Below, piece by piece: positions 34,708 to 46,071 of a stretch of DNA of 64,000 bases. Under the pieces are notes generated by a model. That model was given only the letters and a program-made list of their open reading frames with translations, ran no database searches and was not told where the DNA came from. This stretch comes from Raffaelea ambrosiae (lineage: Eukaryota > Ascomycota > Sordariomycetes > Ophiostomatales > Ophiostomataceae): the NCBI GenBank assembly GCA_002778195.1, contig PCDI01000002.1, positions 2,600,859 through 2,664,858 of the forward strand, read 5' to 3'. A program made the position numbers and the translations under genes. The stretch's first letter is position 1. Every line of letters starts with the position of its first letter.

Positions 34708-35817
34708 ATGTTGTCCACCGTTCGTCGGACAGTTGTCAGACAGGCTCGGCAGCCGTTCGGGTCTGCAAGCCTCGCGAGGCTGCTGTCTTCGCTGGCCATC
34801 CTGGAGCAGCGCAATGGTCAATTGAGCACCGGCTCGCTGAGCGCCGTGACGGCCGCCAAGAAGCTGGGCGGCTCCGTCCATGCGTTCATCGCCGGCGGCA
34901 GCATCAAGCCGGTGGCCGAGGAGATCGCCAAGGTGGAGGGTGTCGAGAAGGTCATTGCCGTGGACAATGCGGCATATGAGCATGTACGTGTTGGGGAGGA
35001 GCAATCTTTTATGTTTTGTGATTTCATGATTGTGTGTGTGCTCTTTCAATGGCTAACAAAACCCCCCTAGGGCCTCCCGGAAAACTATGCTCCCCTCCTC
35101 GTCGAGAACATCAAGAAGGGCGGCTACACCCACGTGCTGGCCAGCCACTCGGCCTTTGGCAAGACCCTCCTGCCGCGTGTGGGTGCTCTGCTGGATGTCC
35201 AGCCCGTCTCCGATGCCATCGCCATTGAGAACGAGACCACCTTTGTGCGCCCCATCTACGCCGGCAACGCTATTGCCACCGTCGAGTCCAGCGACCCCAT
35301 CAAGCTGCTGACCATCCGCGGCACAGCCTTCCCGGCCGCCGAGGTGGCTGGCGGCTCGGCTGCTGTCGAGGAGGGTGTCGACCCCAAGGCGGCCTCATCG
35401 ACCGAGTGGGTTTCCGAGGACCTGGCCAAGTCGGACCGTCCCGACCTTGCCACCGCCGGCAAGGTTGTGTCGGGCGGCCGCGGCCTCAAGTCCAAGGAGG
35501 ACTTTGACAAGATTATGCTGCCGTTGGCCGATTCGATCGGCGCGGCCGTGGGTGCCTCGCGTGCCGCCGTCGACAGCGGCTACGCCGACAACAGCTTGCA
35601 GGTCGGCCAAACCGGCAAGGTGGTTGCTCCTCAGCTGTACATGGCTGTGGGCATCTCGGGTGCCATCCAGCATCTGGCTGGCATGAAAGACAGCAAGGTC
35701 ATTGCGGCCATCAACAAGGACGCCGAGGCACCGATCTTCCAGGTGGCCGACGTCGGCCTGGTTGGTGACCTGTTCGAGAAGGTGCCTGAGCTGACGGAGA
35801 AGCTCAAGAGCGCGTAG
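34708..35817 (+). CDS. etfA: Electron transfer flavoprotein subunit alpha, mitochondrial
   Basis: The alpha subunit of the matrix ETF heterodimer, which takes electrons from acyl-CoA dehydrogenases in beta-oxidation and passes them to ETF-ubiquinone oxidoreductase. Exons are 34708-34983 and 35071-35817, with an 87-nt intron (GTACGT...CCCTAG) after AAYEH, giving about 340 aa, the normal size. The N-terminus is an Arg/Ser-rich presequence (MLSTVRRTVVRQARQ). The C-terminal FAD domain shows VSGGRGLKSKEDF, GASRAAVDSGYA, QVGQTGKVVAPQLYMAVGIS, GAIQHLAGM and INKDAEAPIFQVADVGLVGD, the ETF-alpha signature. A short 296-bp spacer separates it from the convergent ARH1 gene. Confidence 0.97.
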
Positions 35818-36113
35818 GGGGAATGGGCAGGAACACGGGAAAAAAACAATCAATGAAAAGACAGTAATGAGAAGAAAAAGAAAAAGAGACGAAAAACGGA
35901 AGAAAAACATAAATCAGGTAAAAACATAAAATATCGGATGATTTTGGACACGGGGGACTTATATCAAAGACAGCCGGAGTGGGATTTGTGCCGATATCAT
36001 ATTCATTGTGGTATTTTTTTTTGTTTATCAAAAAAGAAGAGAGGCCTGTATATACCATAGCACAAAATAGTTTTACACATTTACATTGCATCACGTGCGT
36101 TGATCACCTTTCG

Positions 36114-37763
36114 TCAGGATAAAAGAGACAACATATCAGCTGTTTTGGTCAGCTTGCTTCTCGGCTTCCCGAGTTCTTTGCCCTTTGATTGTTCTGCCTT
36201 GTCAATGCGTTGCCAGTCCTCCCATGAAACCACACGCGTGCCCGTAGTGTCGACCTCGCTTTGGATACCTTCCCAGCCAGCTTTTGTGTTTTCGGCGGTG
36301 CCTTGGCTCTGTCCCAGGAACGGCACCTGCGCCTGCCAGTCACGCACAATGGCGTCGGCCGTGGTGAAGGCGTCGTCCATGGTGGAGGCAATGACGCCCG
36401 TCGGGCCACGCTTGACCCAGCCCGCACAGTAGAAGCCCGGGTGCGGCTCGTTTGCCAGGGCTGCATCGGGGGTGCGCACTTCGCGCAGCACGCGGCCCTG
36501 ACCGTCGTTGAGAATGACGCCGCGGCGGTCGTCAAAGGGGATGCCCAGGTCTTCAAAGCCGGCCAGCGCCTCGGAGCGGTAGCCGATGGAGCGGAAGACG
36601 AGCGACGCCGGCAGGTCGACCAGCTCGCCCGTGTGCTCGGCCTGTGCGCTGCGATCAAACGGCACCGTCAGGCGCGTGCGCTCAAACGTGGCCGTGGTCA
36701 CGCGGCCTTCCTCGTTTCCCGAAAACTGCTTCGGGGCGAGGCAAAAGTCGAGGGACCACGACTTGTCGGTCTGGTCTGCCGACGCGGCCGAGCCTTTGGC
36801 GACGACCTCCATCAGACGGCGCTGCGCGCGCGGCAGCTCCTTGAGGTTGGCCGGCAGCAGCGAGCCGTCGATGCTGTGGAAGCCCACGTCCGGCAGCTTC
36901 ACGAGCTCGCGGATCTCCTTGATCGTAAAAGCGGCCTGCATGGGGCCGCGACGGCCGACCACATGCACGCGCTTGATGCGACTGCGTGCCAAGGCGTCCG
37001 TAGCCGCCTCGCTGATGTCGGTCTGGCGCAGCACGTCGACACGTTCAAGCAGCATGCGCGCCACGTCGAGGGCCACGTTGCCCTGGCCGATGACGACGGC
37101 GGTCTCGGCGCTGGCCAGGTCGGCAGCGATGTGGCCGTAGAGAGACGACGTGTGGTCGGCGCCCCCCTCGCCCCCGGGCAGGCCGTTGTACCAGCCGACA
37201 AAGTCGCGGGCCGCATAGACGCCGTGCAGCTGTTCTCCCGGCACGCCCAGGAGACGGTCCCGCGAGGCGCCATAGGCAAAGACGACGGCATCGTAATGCC
37301 GCGCCAAAGCCTCGAGGGGGATGGTGCCGCCGTGTGGATTGTGCGCCACGGGACTGCCTGCGGGCTGGCCAACAGCGACGTTGCCGACAAAGCGGAAATC
37401 CGGCGACTGGGCGACCTCTTCAAACTTTTCCTGGCAGTTCTTGACCTCGGGGTGGTCCGGAGCGACGCCGAAGCGCACCAGGCCGTACGGCACGGGGAGG
37501 GCCTCGTACATGTCCACCCGGGCCGCGACTTTGGCCATGACACGGTAGGCAGTATAGAAGCCGGCTGGGCCGGAGCCGATCACGGCCATGCGCAGCGGGG
37601 GCGCCTGGCCCTGGAGGCTGGGTGAGCCAGTCGATGCTGCTGTCGAGGAGGAGCCTGCATCGTGATGGACTCGTCGCAGCCGGGCTGGGACGGTTCGTGC
37701 CGCGCACGGCCATCTTGCTGCTGCTGCCAGTCGAAGTGGCCTGGTCGCTATGGCGGGATGCAT
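36114..37763 (-). CDS. arh1: NADPH:adrenodoxin oxidoreductase, mitochondrial
   Basis: A matrix flavoprotein that moves electrons from NADPH to the mitochondrial ferredoxin for Fe-S cluster and heme A synthesis; essential in yeast. It is a single exon of 549 aa. The presequence is Ala/Arg-rich (MHPAIATRPLRLAAAARW). The FAD-binding GSGPAGFYTAYRVM is followed by the adrenodoxin reductase stretch EALPVPYGLVRFGVAPDHPE. The NADP site reads VIGQGNVALDVARMLL, and the C-terminal FAD contact reads GWVKRGPTGVIASTMDDA. Length is somewhat above the usual 450-500 residues because of loops and a Lys-rich tail. The ATG at 37763 is the first in frame before the presequence. Confidence 0.96.
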   Translation of the reverse strand: MHPAIATRPLRLAAAARWPCAARTVPARLRRVHHDAGSSSTAASTGSPSLQGQAPPLRMAVIGSGPAGFYTAYRVMAKVAARVDMYEALPVPYGLVRFGVAPDHPEVKNCQEKFEEVAQSPDFRFVGNVAVGQPAGSPVAHNPHGGTIPLEALARHYDAVVFAYGASRDRLLGVPGEQLHGVYAARDFVGWYNGLPGGEGGADHTSSLYGHIAADLASAETAVVIGQGNVALDVARMLLERVDVLRQTDISEAATDALARSRIKRVHVVGRRGPMQAAFTIKEIRELVKLPDVGFHSIDGSLLPANLKELPRAQRRLMEVVAKGSAASADQTDKSWSLDFCLAPKQFSGNEEGRVTTATFERTRLTVPFDRSAQAEHTGELVDLPASLVFRSIGYRSEALAGFEDLGIPFDDRRGVILNDGQGRVLREVRTPDAALANEPHPGFYCAGWVKRGPTGVIASTMDDAFTTADAIVRDWQAQVPFLGQSQGTAENTKAGWEGIQSEVDTTGTRVVSWEDWQRIDKAEQSKGKELGKPRSKLTKTADMLSLLS

Positions 37764-38918
37764 CGTGGATGTCTCATGACGTCGTCCCGTGGAGAGGAGG
37801 AGAGAAAAGGCAGGAAGGTTTGCCTCTGTTGGTGCACAAGAGGCGCTTTGTTATATTGGGTAGCTGCATATTCTGATGCGAGCCGAGAGTATGACGCACA
37901 GGAGCTACAGGGCGTTGGCCCTGTCTACAGCGGGGGATTTGCAATGGATTCAGGGCACGCACGGCGATAACTCCGCTGCCTTATCGGCGATACGAGAAAG
38001 ATGCGTTACAGGCATTTGAGAACAAGAGAGCCTCTGAATCGTAGAAGGGAGACGCACGACAAAGGCAGGGGAGCGTGGATCAAACAAGCCCGTGAGATAC
38101 TGCGAGTGCGAGTAGGACATGTTTACATACGAGTAGTATCTGGTCTCTATGAGCACAGAGGGGTCAATATTTTGCCAGTTACAGAATCCTGCAGATGGGC
38201 CGACGCAATGGCCAGATTCGACTTGCCGTGTGAGTGGTTCTGCGCGCATTTTCGCCAAGTGCGTGCAGACCTGATAGGATCCCTGTCTCTTTCAGCTACT
38301 CTGTCCCAGACACAAAGAAGAGAAATCAAGCTTGAGGAGAAATGATTCATCGAGTTGCGAGTGCTCCGTTCGAGAAGCTAGAGCTGTGTGGCCATATTGC
38401 TCTGTGTTAGTGGCGGGCGTTTCGCGCTATCCATGGGCGGGCCCAGCCACAACCCACACCACAGGTCGTGGTTGCCCTGGGAACGACCTCATCCTGCAAA
38501 CAAGCGCCAGCCCAACCAGCACCCCAGCACGATGGAGCTCGCCAGACAACCCGCCCGACAACCAGCGCCTGGTCCGGGGCGACATTGGGGGCTGTTATTA
38601 ATTATTCTGTCCCGTGTGTTTTCTGGCCGGTCTCCAGCAGGGCTTACATGGACACATTCTTTTTGCCGTCTCTCCAAACACGCACCCTCACTATTGGACC
38701 AGTTGATCTAACCAGGTCCTGAGAATCGTTCGTTCGTTTGCAGTCTTCTGGACCGTCAGGACTGGAGGAAACAACCAGGAGAAGAGAAAAGCGCATTCCA
38801 GACAGGAACAAGCTAAGCAGAGGAAAGAGCGGCCGACGAGCTGGAACGTCAACACACAGAGAAAGGAGGCCTGCTAGGCCCAGCTGGGAAGAAGAAGAAG
38901 AAGAACACATCGCCCGCC
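37764..38918. other. Divergent promoter region
   Basis: About 1.15 kb between ARH1 and the divergent membrane protein gene. No supported ORF. The stretch just before 38919 is purine-rich. Confidence 0.5.
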
Positions 38919-41729
38919 ATGGCCGGCTCACAGAACCAGCCGTTCCTCTACGAGGCGGGGAGGAACACGGTCTACTTTCCGGAGACGACATTCGATCCCA
39001 AGGCTGTCACGCGCAAAAGCTGGGAGCCCAAGCCCGTCAAGCCCAAGCAAGACGGACCGCTCCTCCAGATCAACCGTCATCCTGAGTATGTTTCGACTCT
39101 CCGGCCGGCCAACCAGTGCCGAGTTGGCCTCTGCAGGGCATATGCTGACCGTCTAGTTCGTACGAGATTCCCGGCGCCAACCGTCGCAACCACCCCGGCT
39201 TCAGCGAAATGACCAAGTGGTGGATCAAGGCCATGCGGGTCGTTCAGCTCATTCTGCGCATCCTCGAGCTCATCGGCGCCATTGGCGTGCTGGTCCTCAT
39301 GATTCTCATCAGCCACGTCTCGGACGCCACGGCCTGGATCATGCGAGTCACTGTGAGTTTGTTCGCCTTTTGTTCGCGTTTGTTCGCGTGTTCGTCTTGC
39401 GTGACCAGCTCGCTAACCACTGCCCGTCTGCGTCCAGGCCGGCATCATTATCGTCCACTGCTTCTACGGCATCGTCAACATGGCCAAGCCCGTCACGTCC
39501 AAGTCGCCGGCGTCGTCGGCCGCCTACCAGATCTTCGCGGCCTTCTCGGACCTCTGCGTGCTGCCGCTGTACGCGTACGGCTGCTACTGCACGGTCAAGA
39601 GCAGCGACAGCTGGACGACGCGGCTGTCCAACGCCGACCTGTACCCGTACCTCAAGGCGGCCTTCTACTACCTTCTCATCGTGGCGGGCTCGCTGCACGT
39701 GGTCAGCATGGCGGTCAGCTTCTGGCTGGCGCTCAAGTTCCGCACGATCCTCAACATGCCGCCGGACATGAACCCGATGGACGACCAGCGCTATGTGACG
39801 CGCATGAAGAAGGAGATGCACCACACGCGCAACAAGTCGTCGGTCGTGACGATGGGCACGCTGCAGTCGTTTGACACGGCCAACGAGAAGGACGCGGTGC
39901 GTCCGCCGGCCGTGCCGTTCATGCACACGCGCACCGGCTCGGACGTCAGCAGCGCGCGCTCTTCGCGGACGCGCGACTCGCGCGTCGACCTGCCCAGCCG
40001 CCAGTACCAGATCGGCGCGGCCAACTCGCCGCGCAGCTCCATGTCCCACCTGAAGCGCGCGTCCGTTGCGGGCACGCCGCCGTCGTATGGCCGCAACTCG
40101 TTTGCCGACGTGCCCCTGCACGATGGCAACAGCTCGCCCAGCGGCAGCAGCGACCGCTATTACAACGCCCGCATGAGCATGACCGGCCACGCCACCCCCA
40201 CCAGCCGTCCCAGCAGCCGCCACGCCGCTTCTTCCTCGGGCCGTCCCTCGAGCCGCCACACGAACGCCTCTGCCTCCGTCTCGGCCGCGACCACGGCCAA
40301 CACGAGCGCGGCGCCGCCGCCGCTGCCGGGCTCGCCGGGCAAGAACAGCGGGACCGACGAGAACACGCAGATGAACCGCTCGGCCAAGTTTACGGAGGCC
40401 TGGTACACGTCGGACTCGCTGATCAACCGGACGCAGCAGCGCAACAATGCCGTCAACACGATGATCCTGGGCGCCACCGGCAAGCGGAGCAACTACGCAG
40501 CCGTCAGCCAGGGCTACGAGGATCCCGAGTCGGAGGACGACGACGACGAGAACCACCACGGACACCACGCCGAGAACAACCGCCCCGACTACAGCCAGTA
40601 CGAGTCGCTGGCCGGCTACAACAGCACGCAGCCCGACAGCGACAACTTCCACATCCACGACGACCAAGACAGCCACTACGACAACTACAACAGCTTCAGC
40701 AAGAGCCGCGTCAGCCTCAACCAGCACCACAACAGCGTCAGCCACCACCAGTACACGGCCTACAAGAGCCCCAAGCTGGCCGCCGCCGACACCATGGGCA
40801 GCCTCAACAGCGTTGCCGTGCTGGAGGACGACAACCTCGACTACCACCCGAACCCGCTGCGGTCCAACCCGATGCCCCAGCGGCCCAAGACGCCGTACCG
40901 CCGCCCCGACACCGCCGACAGCACCAACTACCAGCAGCAGCAGCAGCAGCAGCAGCCGCAGCAGCCGCAGCGGTGCCCCAGCACCGCCGACCGGCCCCAG
41001 TCGACCGCACCCACGCTGTCGTCGCTCACGTCGGCCGTCAGCAGCAGCACCGAGGGCGGGTCCATCCTCGGCGAGCTCCACCTCAACAGCCGGCGGGTCA
41101 GCGGCGGCGGCGGCGGCTACAACGGCGACCTGGGCGACAAGAACAGCCGCTACGAGATGTCGGGACGGACCCTGACGACGCCTCTGTCGCCGCCCCACCA
41201 CCCCGGCAAGAAAGCATCGAACATGCCGTCGGTGCAGGAGCGTGCGTCGGCGTTTGAGATCCGCGCGGCGGCGGCGGCTGCGGAAGCCGGCTCGTCGTCG
41301 CCGGCGGCCCCCTCGCCGAAGCCAGCGGCTCCCAGTCTGTCTTCGCCGTCCAAGCATGTGCGGCGGAACAGCAAGCGCTGGACGTGGGCGCCGCGGGCGC
41401 GCGACAGCAGCATCCAGGCGGACGACCAGTTCTACAGCAAGCCGTACGGGGAGCTGCGGTCGGGCACGCCGCCGGTGGTGGTGGGCCAGGACGTGGGCAA
41501 GACGACGCTGAACCAGCGGCAGGTGTCGACGGGCAACGACTACGACCTGGGGTCGGCGAGCGCGGCCCTCCACGACAGCAGCGACGCCGCGTCCTCAAAG
41601 GACGGCATGGACCGGTACCTGTACTTTGGTGGCCGGAACGGGAGCAGCACGTTTTCGCGGCGCAACGTGAGCGGCCGGGCCGCCGAGGAAGGACGGGCGT
41701 ACTCGCGGTATAGTGTGCTAAATGAGTGA
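38919..41729 (+). CDS. Uncharacterised four-helix membrane protein with long low-complexity tail
   Basis: Function unknown. Exons are 38919-39085, 39157-39352 and 39438-41729, with introns of 71 and 85 nt and frame-consistent splices (NRHPDSYEIPG and MRVTAGIIIVH), giving about 884 aa. Four hydrophobic segments lie at about residues 78-105, 115-140, 150-175 and 193-220: VVQLILRILELIGAIGVLVL, AGIIIVHCFYGIV, a Tyr/Cys-rich third, and AAFYYLLIVAGSLHVV. These are followed by NMPPDMNPMDD. The remaining 650 residues are predicted disordered: Ser/Arg-rich, then His/Asp/Asn-rich, a Gln tract (Q8 near 40933), and Ala/Pro runs. No signal peptide is seen. The layout resembles Sordariomycete-restricted plasma-membrane proteins of unknown role; this is an inference and not a family match. 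Confidence 0.8.
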
Positions 41730-42328
41730 GTTGTTGATGTTTGTTCCTGATTTCGATTGGGGGGGGGGGGGGGATTTTCTTTTGGTCTTGTTACTTGCTA
41801 TGTGAAGGCTGGTCTCATGGGTCCATGATCTGATGCCTCCGGATGCCTGTAATACAACATGAAGAAATGCTTTTTTGTTTCTTTGTTTCTTTATGCTGCT
41901 TGGAAAGACTGGAAGAGGAGGAGGGAAAGGGTTGTTTTTTTTTGTGTTTTTTTTATGTGGGAAGAACTGAGGACAGTATGTCATGTACGATCTTGGGAGT
42001 TTTCTGTTTTTCATTTTCTGTTTTTCATTTTCCGTTATTTCCCTTTTTTTTTGTTCATTTTCTCGGGTCTTTTTCCATCAGGTTCTCCTTTTCTCATTCC
42101 TATTTCTTTCCTTTTTCCCGTCCGTAGACAGAGAGCAATGCTCTCTCCAAACACACGGTCACTTTCATCGCCGCCCGGACTAGGTAGACCAATCCAAGAA
42201 AAAAGAAAAAAAAGAAAGAGATTGTCTATTTTTCATTCGACTTGCTTTCTAGTGCTGTGACTTTTCCAAAACTGTCATCGTATGTCTTTGTTTCTAATTT
42301 TTTTTTCTCTCCCATCATTTTCATCCTG
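41730..42328. other. Convergent 3' spacer
   Basis: About 600 bp, with G15 at 41759-41773 and a T-rich remainder; no gene. Confidence 0.6.
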
Positions 42329-42649
42329 CTACTTCCGCCTCCTCTTGAGAAACTGTGCCCACTCGTCCGACCCGATCGAGGTCGTCCCGTCTTGGCGTCC
42401 CGGCTCCCCGTCCTCCCGCCATCCACGGTCCCCGTCCCAGGCCGCTCCCAGACTGCACAGGTGCCGCATCGTCGGCCGTCCGTGCGGACAGTTCCACGGC
42501 TTGTCCATCTCCCCCATGTGCCGCAGCACGCCGGCCATTTGCCGCCGCGTCAGCGCCTTGCCAATCATGATGCTGCTGCGGCACGCCCGCATCGCAAACA
42601 TCTTGCGCACCTTGGACGGCCGCACCACCGCGGTCATGGATGCAGAACG

Positions 42650-42681
<32 letters not shown>

Positions 42682-45600
42682 AGTCGTCGTCGTCGTCGCA
42701 GCCACCCCCTCCCCGGTCCGCCAACAAGGCAATCAGCTCTTCCAGGTCGCCCAGGTCAAACGTCGTCTCGCGGCTCAGCGGCAGCGTCAGCAGCCGCACG
42801 CGCTCCCCCACGGGCACCGACCCGTCCACCACCGTCTGCACCGCGAACCCGTTGGCCGCCAGCGCGTCCTGGTGGGCGAGCACGACTTCCTCCTCGACGG
42901 CCGTCAGCTCGAGCCGTTTGGGCCGCACGAGCCGCTGCGACTGCACGACCGTGCTGGCCTGCAGGCGCTCAAAATTGTACTTTTCGTCCGAGGCGTGCTG
43001 GTCAATAATGAAGAGCTCGTCGTCGTTTTGCTCTGGTTCGAGCGTGTCGCTCTTCTTCTCCCCCTCCTCCTCCTCCTTCTTCGTCTTCTTCTCCCGCACG
43101 GCCAGAATAAAACCGAGGTTGAACTGCCCGACAACACGCATCTGGGCAAAGTCGCTCTTGACAATTTTGAGCGACAGCTTGGCCTCGGCCTCGGCGTTGG
43201 CATCGTCCAGGCCGCCGCCGTCGCCGCCGCCGCTGTGGGGGCCTGCAGAGACACCAGCGTCCTCGTCGCTGTCCTCCTCAACATTGAAGCTTTCAGCCAG
43301 CTTCTGCCACGAGGTGACCTGTTTGCCGATAAAGGTCTCGTCTGCTTTCAAGGTCTGCACCAGCCGGAGGGTGTCGTGGCGTTTCTTAGACCCTGCACTT
43401 TTGAGGAACAGCCGGCTTCGTCGGTCTTCCTCTGTGAGGACAGACTCGGTCGTCGACTGGACTAGACGGTCGACAACTTCTTCCTCTTCTGCGTCTGGCT
43501 CGCCGTCTTCCTCAGCGTCGGGCGGCCGCTCTTCGTCTGCTTGAACACTGTCTGGGGGCTCGTCTTCCTCGTCCTCTGATGGCTGGTGCTCTTCATCGAC
43601 AGCGTCAACGGCTTCCTCCATGCCTTCATCCTCGTGTTGAGGGACCTCAACTTGATCGTCCTCGTTTTCTTGGTCAGCCCTGCCTTGCTCTTCTTCTTCT
43701 TCTTCTTCTTCTTCTTCTTCTTCTTCTTCTTCTTCTTCTTCTTCTTCTTCCTCGCCATCTTCTTCTTCCTCGCCCTCGTCATCTTCCTCCTCCTCGTCCA
43801 CTTCTTCATCGTGACTTGCAGATTCACCGTCATCACTCATCTCCTCGTCCTGTGAGTGGCGTGACTGTCCGACAGCAGCAAACATTTGCGTGAGTCTGCC
43901 ACCAAACGACGGAAGCGGCGCCTTTGCGCTTTTCTTGTGTGGTCTTGCCGCAGTGGACATTGGTCTCCCACCGGTTGCAACCCCTGTTTTCAGTCGTTTT
44001 GGGCTGGAGACGACCTTGGCGGACACGGTTTCGTCGCCAACCGTAATGGTGGCAATCTGGTCAGAGAGGCGTTTGCGAGGGCCTGGAAATATGCTGCCAG
44101 CATTGGCTGGTGCTTGCTGCTGTCTGGTTGGAAGCGGGGAGGAGTGCATGGATTGCGGTCGGCGAGACTTGGGTGTGGCTTCGACGTCTTCCTCTTCGTC
44201 CGGTCGCTCATCTGGCTCGCCTACGCTGGCATGGCCGCCCGCATCGGTGTCGTTGTGCTCTTCACCACCAGTGACCTCCTTTCCATTGGTAGTGGCTGGA
44301 TGAGAGTCTGTAGGCGTGCCATGGCGTTCGTCCTCCCTGCCTTCCTCCTCCTGGTCTTCATTGCCCTCGCCCCCCTCCTCTTCTTCTTCCTTGATGGCAA
44401 TTGAAGACGCTGCGACGTGGTTGGCTAGACTGCTTGCCCGCCCAAGCCGGACACTGTTGCTGCTCCCCGCATCGGATGATGCTGCTGTGCTGCCCGAGCG
44501 GCTGCTCGCAGAGGCAAACTTTTTTATGGATGACATCTTTTGTGAGGAAGAAGAAGAAGAAGACGCCGATGTCGGCGCCAGCTGCGACATGGGCACAGTA
44601 ATGTCCTGCTTCTCAAACAGCTCAATCAACGACTCCCGCAGGTTGTCCAGCATCCGACCCTGGTCGTGCAGCAGGATCGTCTGCTTGTCGGGACTCACGT
44701 TGACATCGTAGAGGTGCGTGTCGAGCTGGATGTCGGCAAAGATGAACGGCGACTGCCCGGCGTTGTAGGAGCGGTAGACCTCGCCGAAGAGCTGCGCAAA
44801 CTGCGGGAGCTTGCAAGGGCGGCCGTTGACATAGAACATTTGCCGGTCGGGGGTCTGCCGGCCTTGGCCATGCGCAGGCCGCGAGACGTACCCCCGGACG
44901 TGAATTTCGTGGGTAGTAGTAGTAGTAGTCTGTCGCCCGTTCTGTCGGGCCAGCCGCCCGCCGCCGCCTGTCGGCTCGAGCTCCAGAGTCAGGTCCAGCG
45001 CCAGCAAGGCGCCCATGGTCTTGGCGCCGAACACATTGATAATGTTGTCGCGCGTGGCCGCGTTGCCCTTGGTGGCAAAGAGCACGACGCGGCGCCCCTT
45101 GGTGGGCTGCTGCGTGACCGTCAGGCGCACGCCCGTCTGGATGCAGGCGTACTGGTTGAGCAGCGAGATGACCTTGCCCCATTCGCGCTTGATGTTGCGC
45201 TCGAGCTCGCGGCGGCGCACCGGCAGATTCCAAAAGAGGTCGGCCACGGTGACGGTGGTGCCGGCGCGGGGCGAGGGCACCAGAGGAAGAGACGCGCGGT
45301 CAGTCGCCAGACGGCCAGACGCATCGTAGTCCAGCCGCACACCCTTGGGCACGTCCTCCGCCAGACAGGTCACGACCGAGAAGTGCGACAGCGCACACAG
45401 CGACGACAGGGCCTCGCCGCGGAACCCAAAGGTCGCCAGGGTGTCGAGGTCGTCATAGGTGGCCAGCTTGGAGGTGTAGTGCTTGAGGGCGAGTGTTTCG
45501 TAGTTGGCAGGGCCGATGCCGGACCCGTTGTCCTGCACCTCGATGGCGTCCAGCCCCTGGTTCTTGAAGCGGACCTCGATGCTGGTGGCGCCGGCGTCGA

Positions 45601-45813
45601 GGCTGTTCTCGAGGAGTTCCTTGACAACGGAGCAGAGGTTGACAATGACCTGGCCGGACTGGATCCTGTGGACCTAGACGGGGACGGAAATTGTCAGCGA
45701 TCATGTTGCCAGCACCGAGATATCATATGCATATATATATATATATATGTACGCCCAAATGGACCTACTGCCGTCGCATCGATCGCCTTGATCATGGCCG
45801 ATGCTGCCGCCAT
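42329..45813 (-). CDS. pms1: DNA mismatch repair protein PMS1 (MutL-alpha endonuclease subunit)
   Basis: The PMS1 partner of MLH1; MutL-alpha nicks the daughter strand during mismatch repair in the nucleus. Exons are 45813-45769 and 45673-42329, with a 95-nt intron holding an AT repeat, giving about 1129 aa, long for the family. The splice joins MIKAIDATA to VHRIQSGQVIVNLC. GHKL ATPase motifs are VKELLENSLDAG, DNGSGI and TFGFRGEALSSL. The C-terminal endonuclease shows the metal-binding DQHASDEKYNFE (about residue 904), ACRSSIMIGKAL and PWNCPHGRPTMRHL. The central linker is expanded with acidic runs, including more than 20 Glu from (CTT)20. The C-terminal domain contains an unusual insertion (Gly4-Cys-Asp5-Cys-Gly10) near 42660-42720. 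An MCB element lies upstream at 46066. Confidence 0.96.
43690..43749 (-). repeat. (CTT)20 / (GAA)20 coding microsatellite in PMS1
   Basis: Twenty perfect trinucleotide units encode a poly-Glu run within the PMS1 linker. Confidence 0.97.
45731..45748. repeat. (AT)9 microsatellite in PMS1 intron 1
   Basis: Nine perfect AT units within the 95-nt intron at 45674-45768. Confidence 0.95.
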
Positions 45814-46065
45814 GGCGGGCAACTCTTGCGTGCAAAGCTCTCAACGTATCCAAGTCGTCTGTCGTGAGAACTGCATCGCATAGGATATCAATGCCGAACA
45901 GGGGGGCTGAAATTGGATCACAAAATACTAGAGATGCACGAATAGCCAAACAGAAAAACGAAAAAAAAAAAGGCTTCAATTTGTTCACAAAGCTGCACAG
46001 TGCATTGTGGGGATGGAATGTCGTCGTCAACCGTTGCGAGGTTGCCCATTCACAGATTGGAGAAA

Positions 46066-46071
46066 ACGCGT
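46066..46071. promoter_or_regulatory. MCB element (ACGCGT) upstream of PMS1
   Basis: The sequence GAAAACGCGT (46062-46071), with the ACGCGT core at 46066-46071, lies about 250 bp before the PMS1 ATG. It shares GAAAACGCGT with the MCM3 promoter. MCB control of mismatch-repair genes is known in budding yeast. Confidence 0.5.

Noticed and set aside
36261..37625. 454-codon plus-strand ORF opposite ARH1
   Set aside because: Shadow frame; no domain of its own.
39348..41573. 741-codon minus-strand ORF opposite the membrane protein gene
   Set aside because: Arg/Val/Ala-rich antisense composition typical of a GC3-driven shadow.
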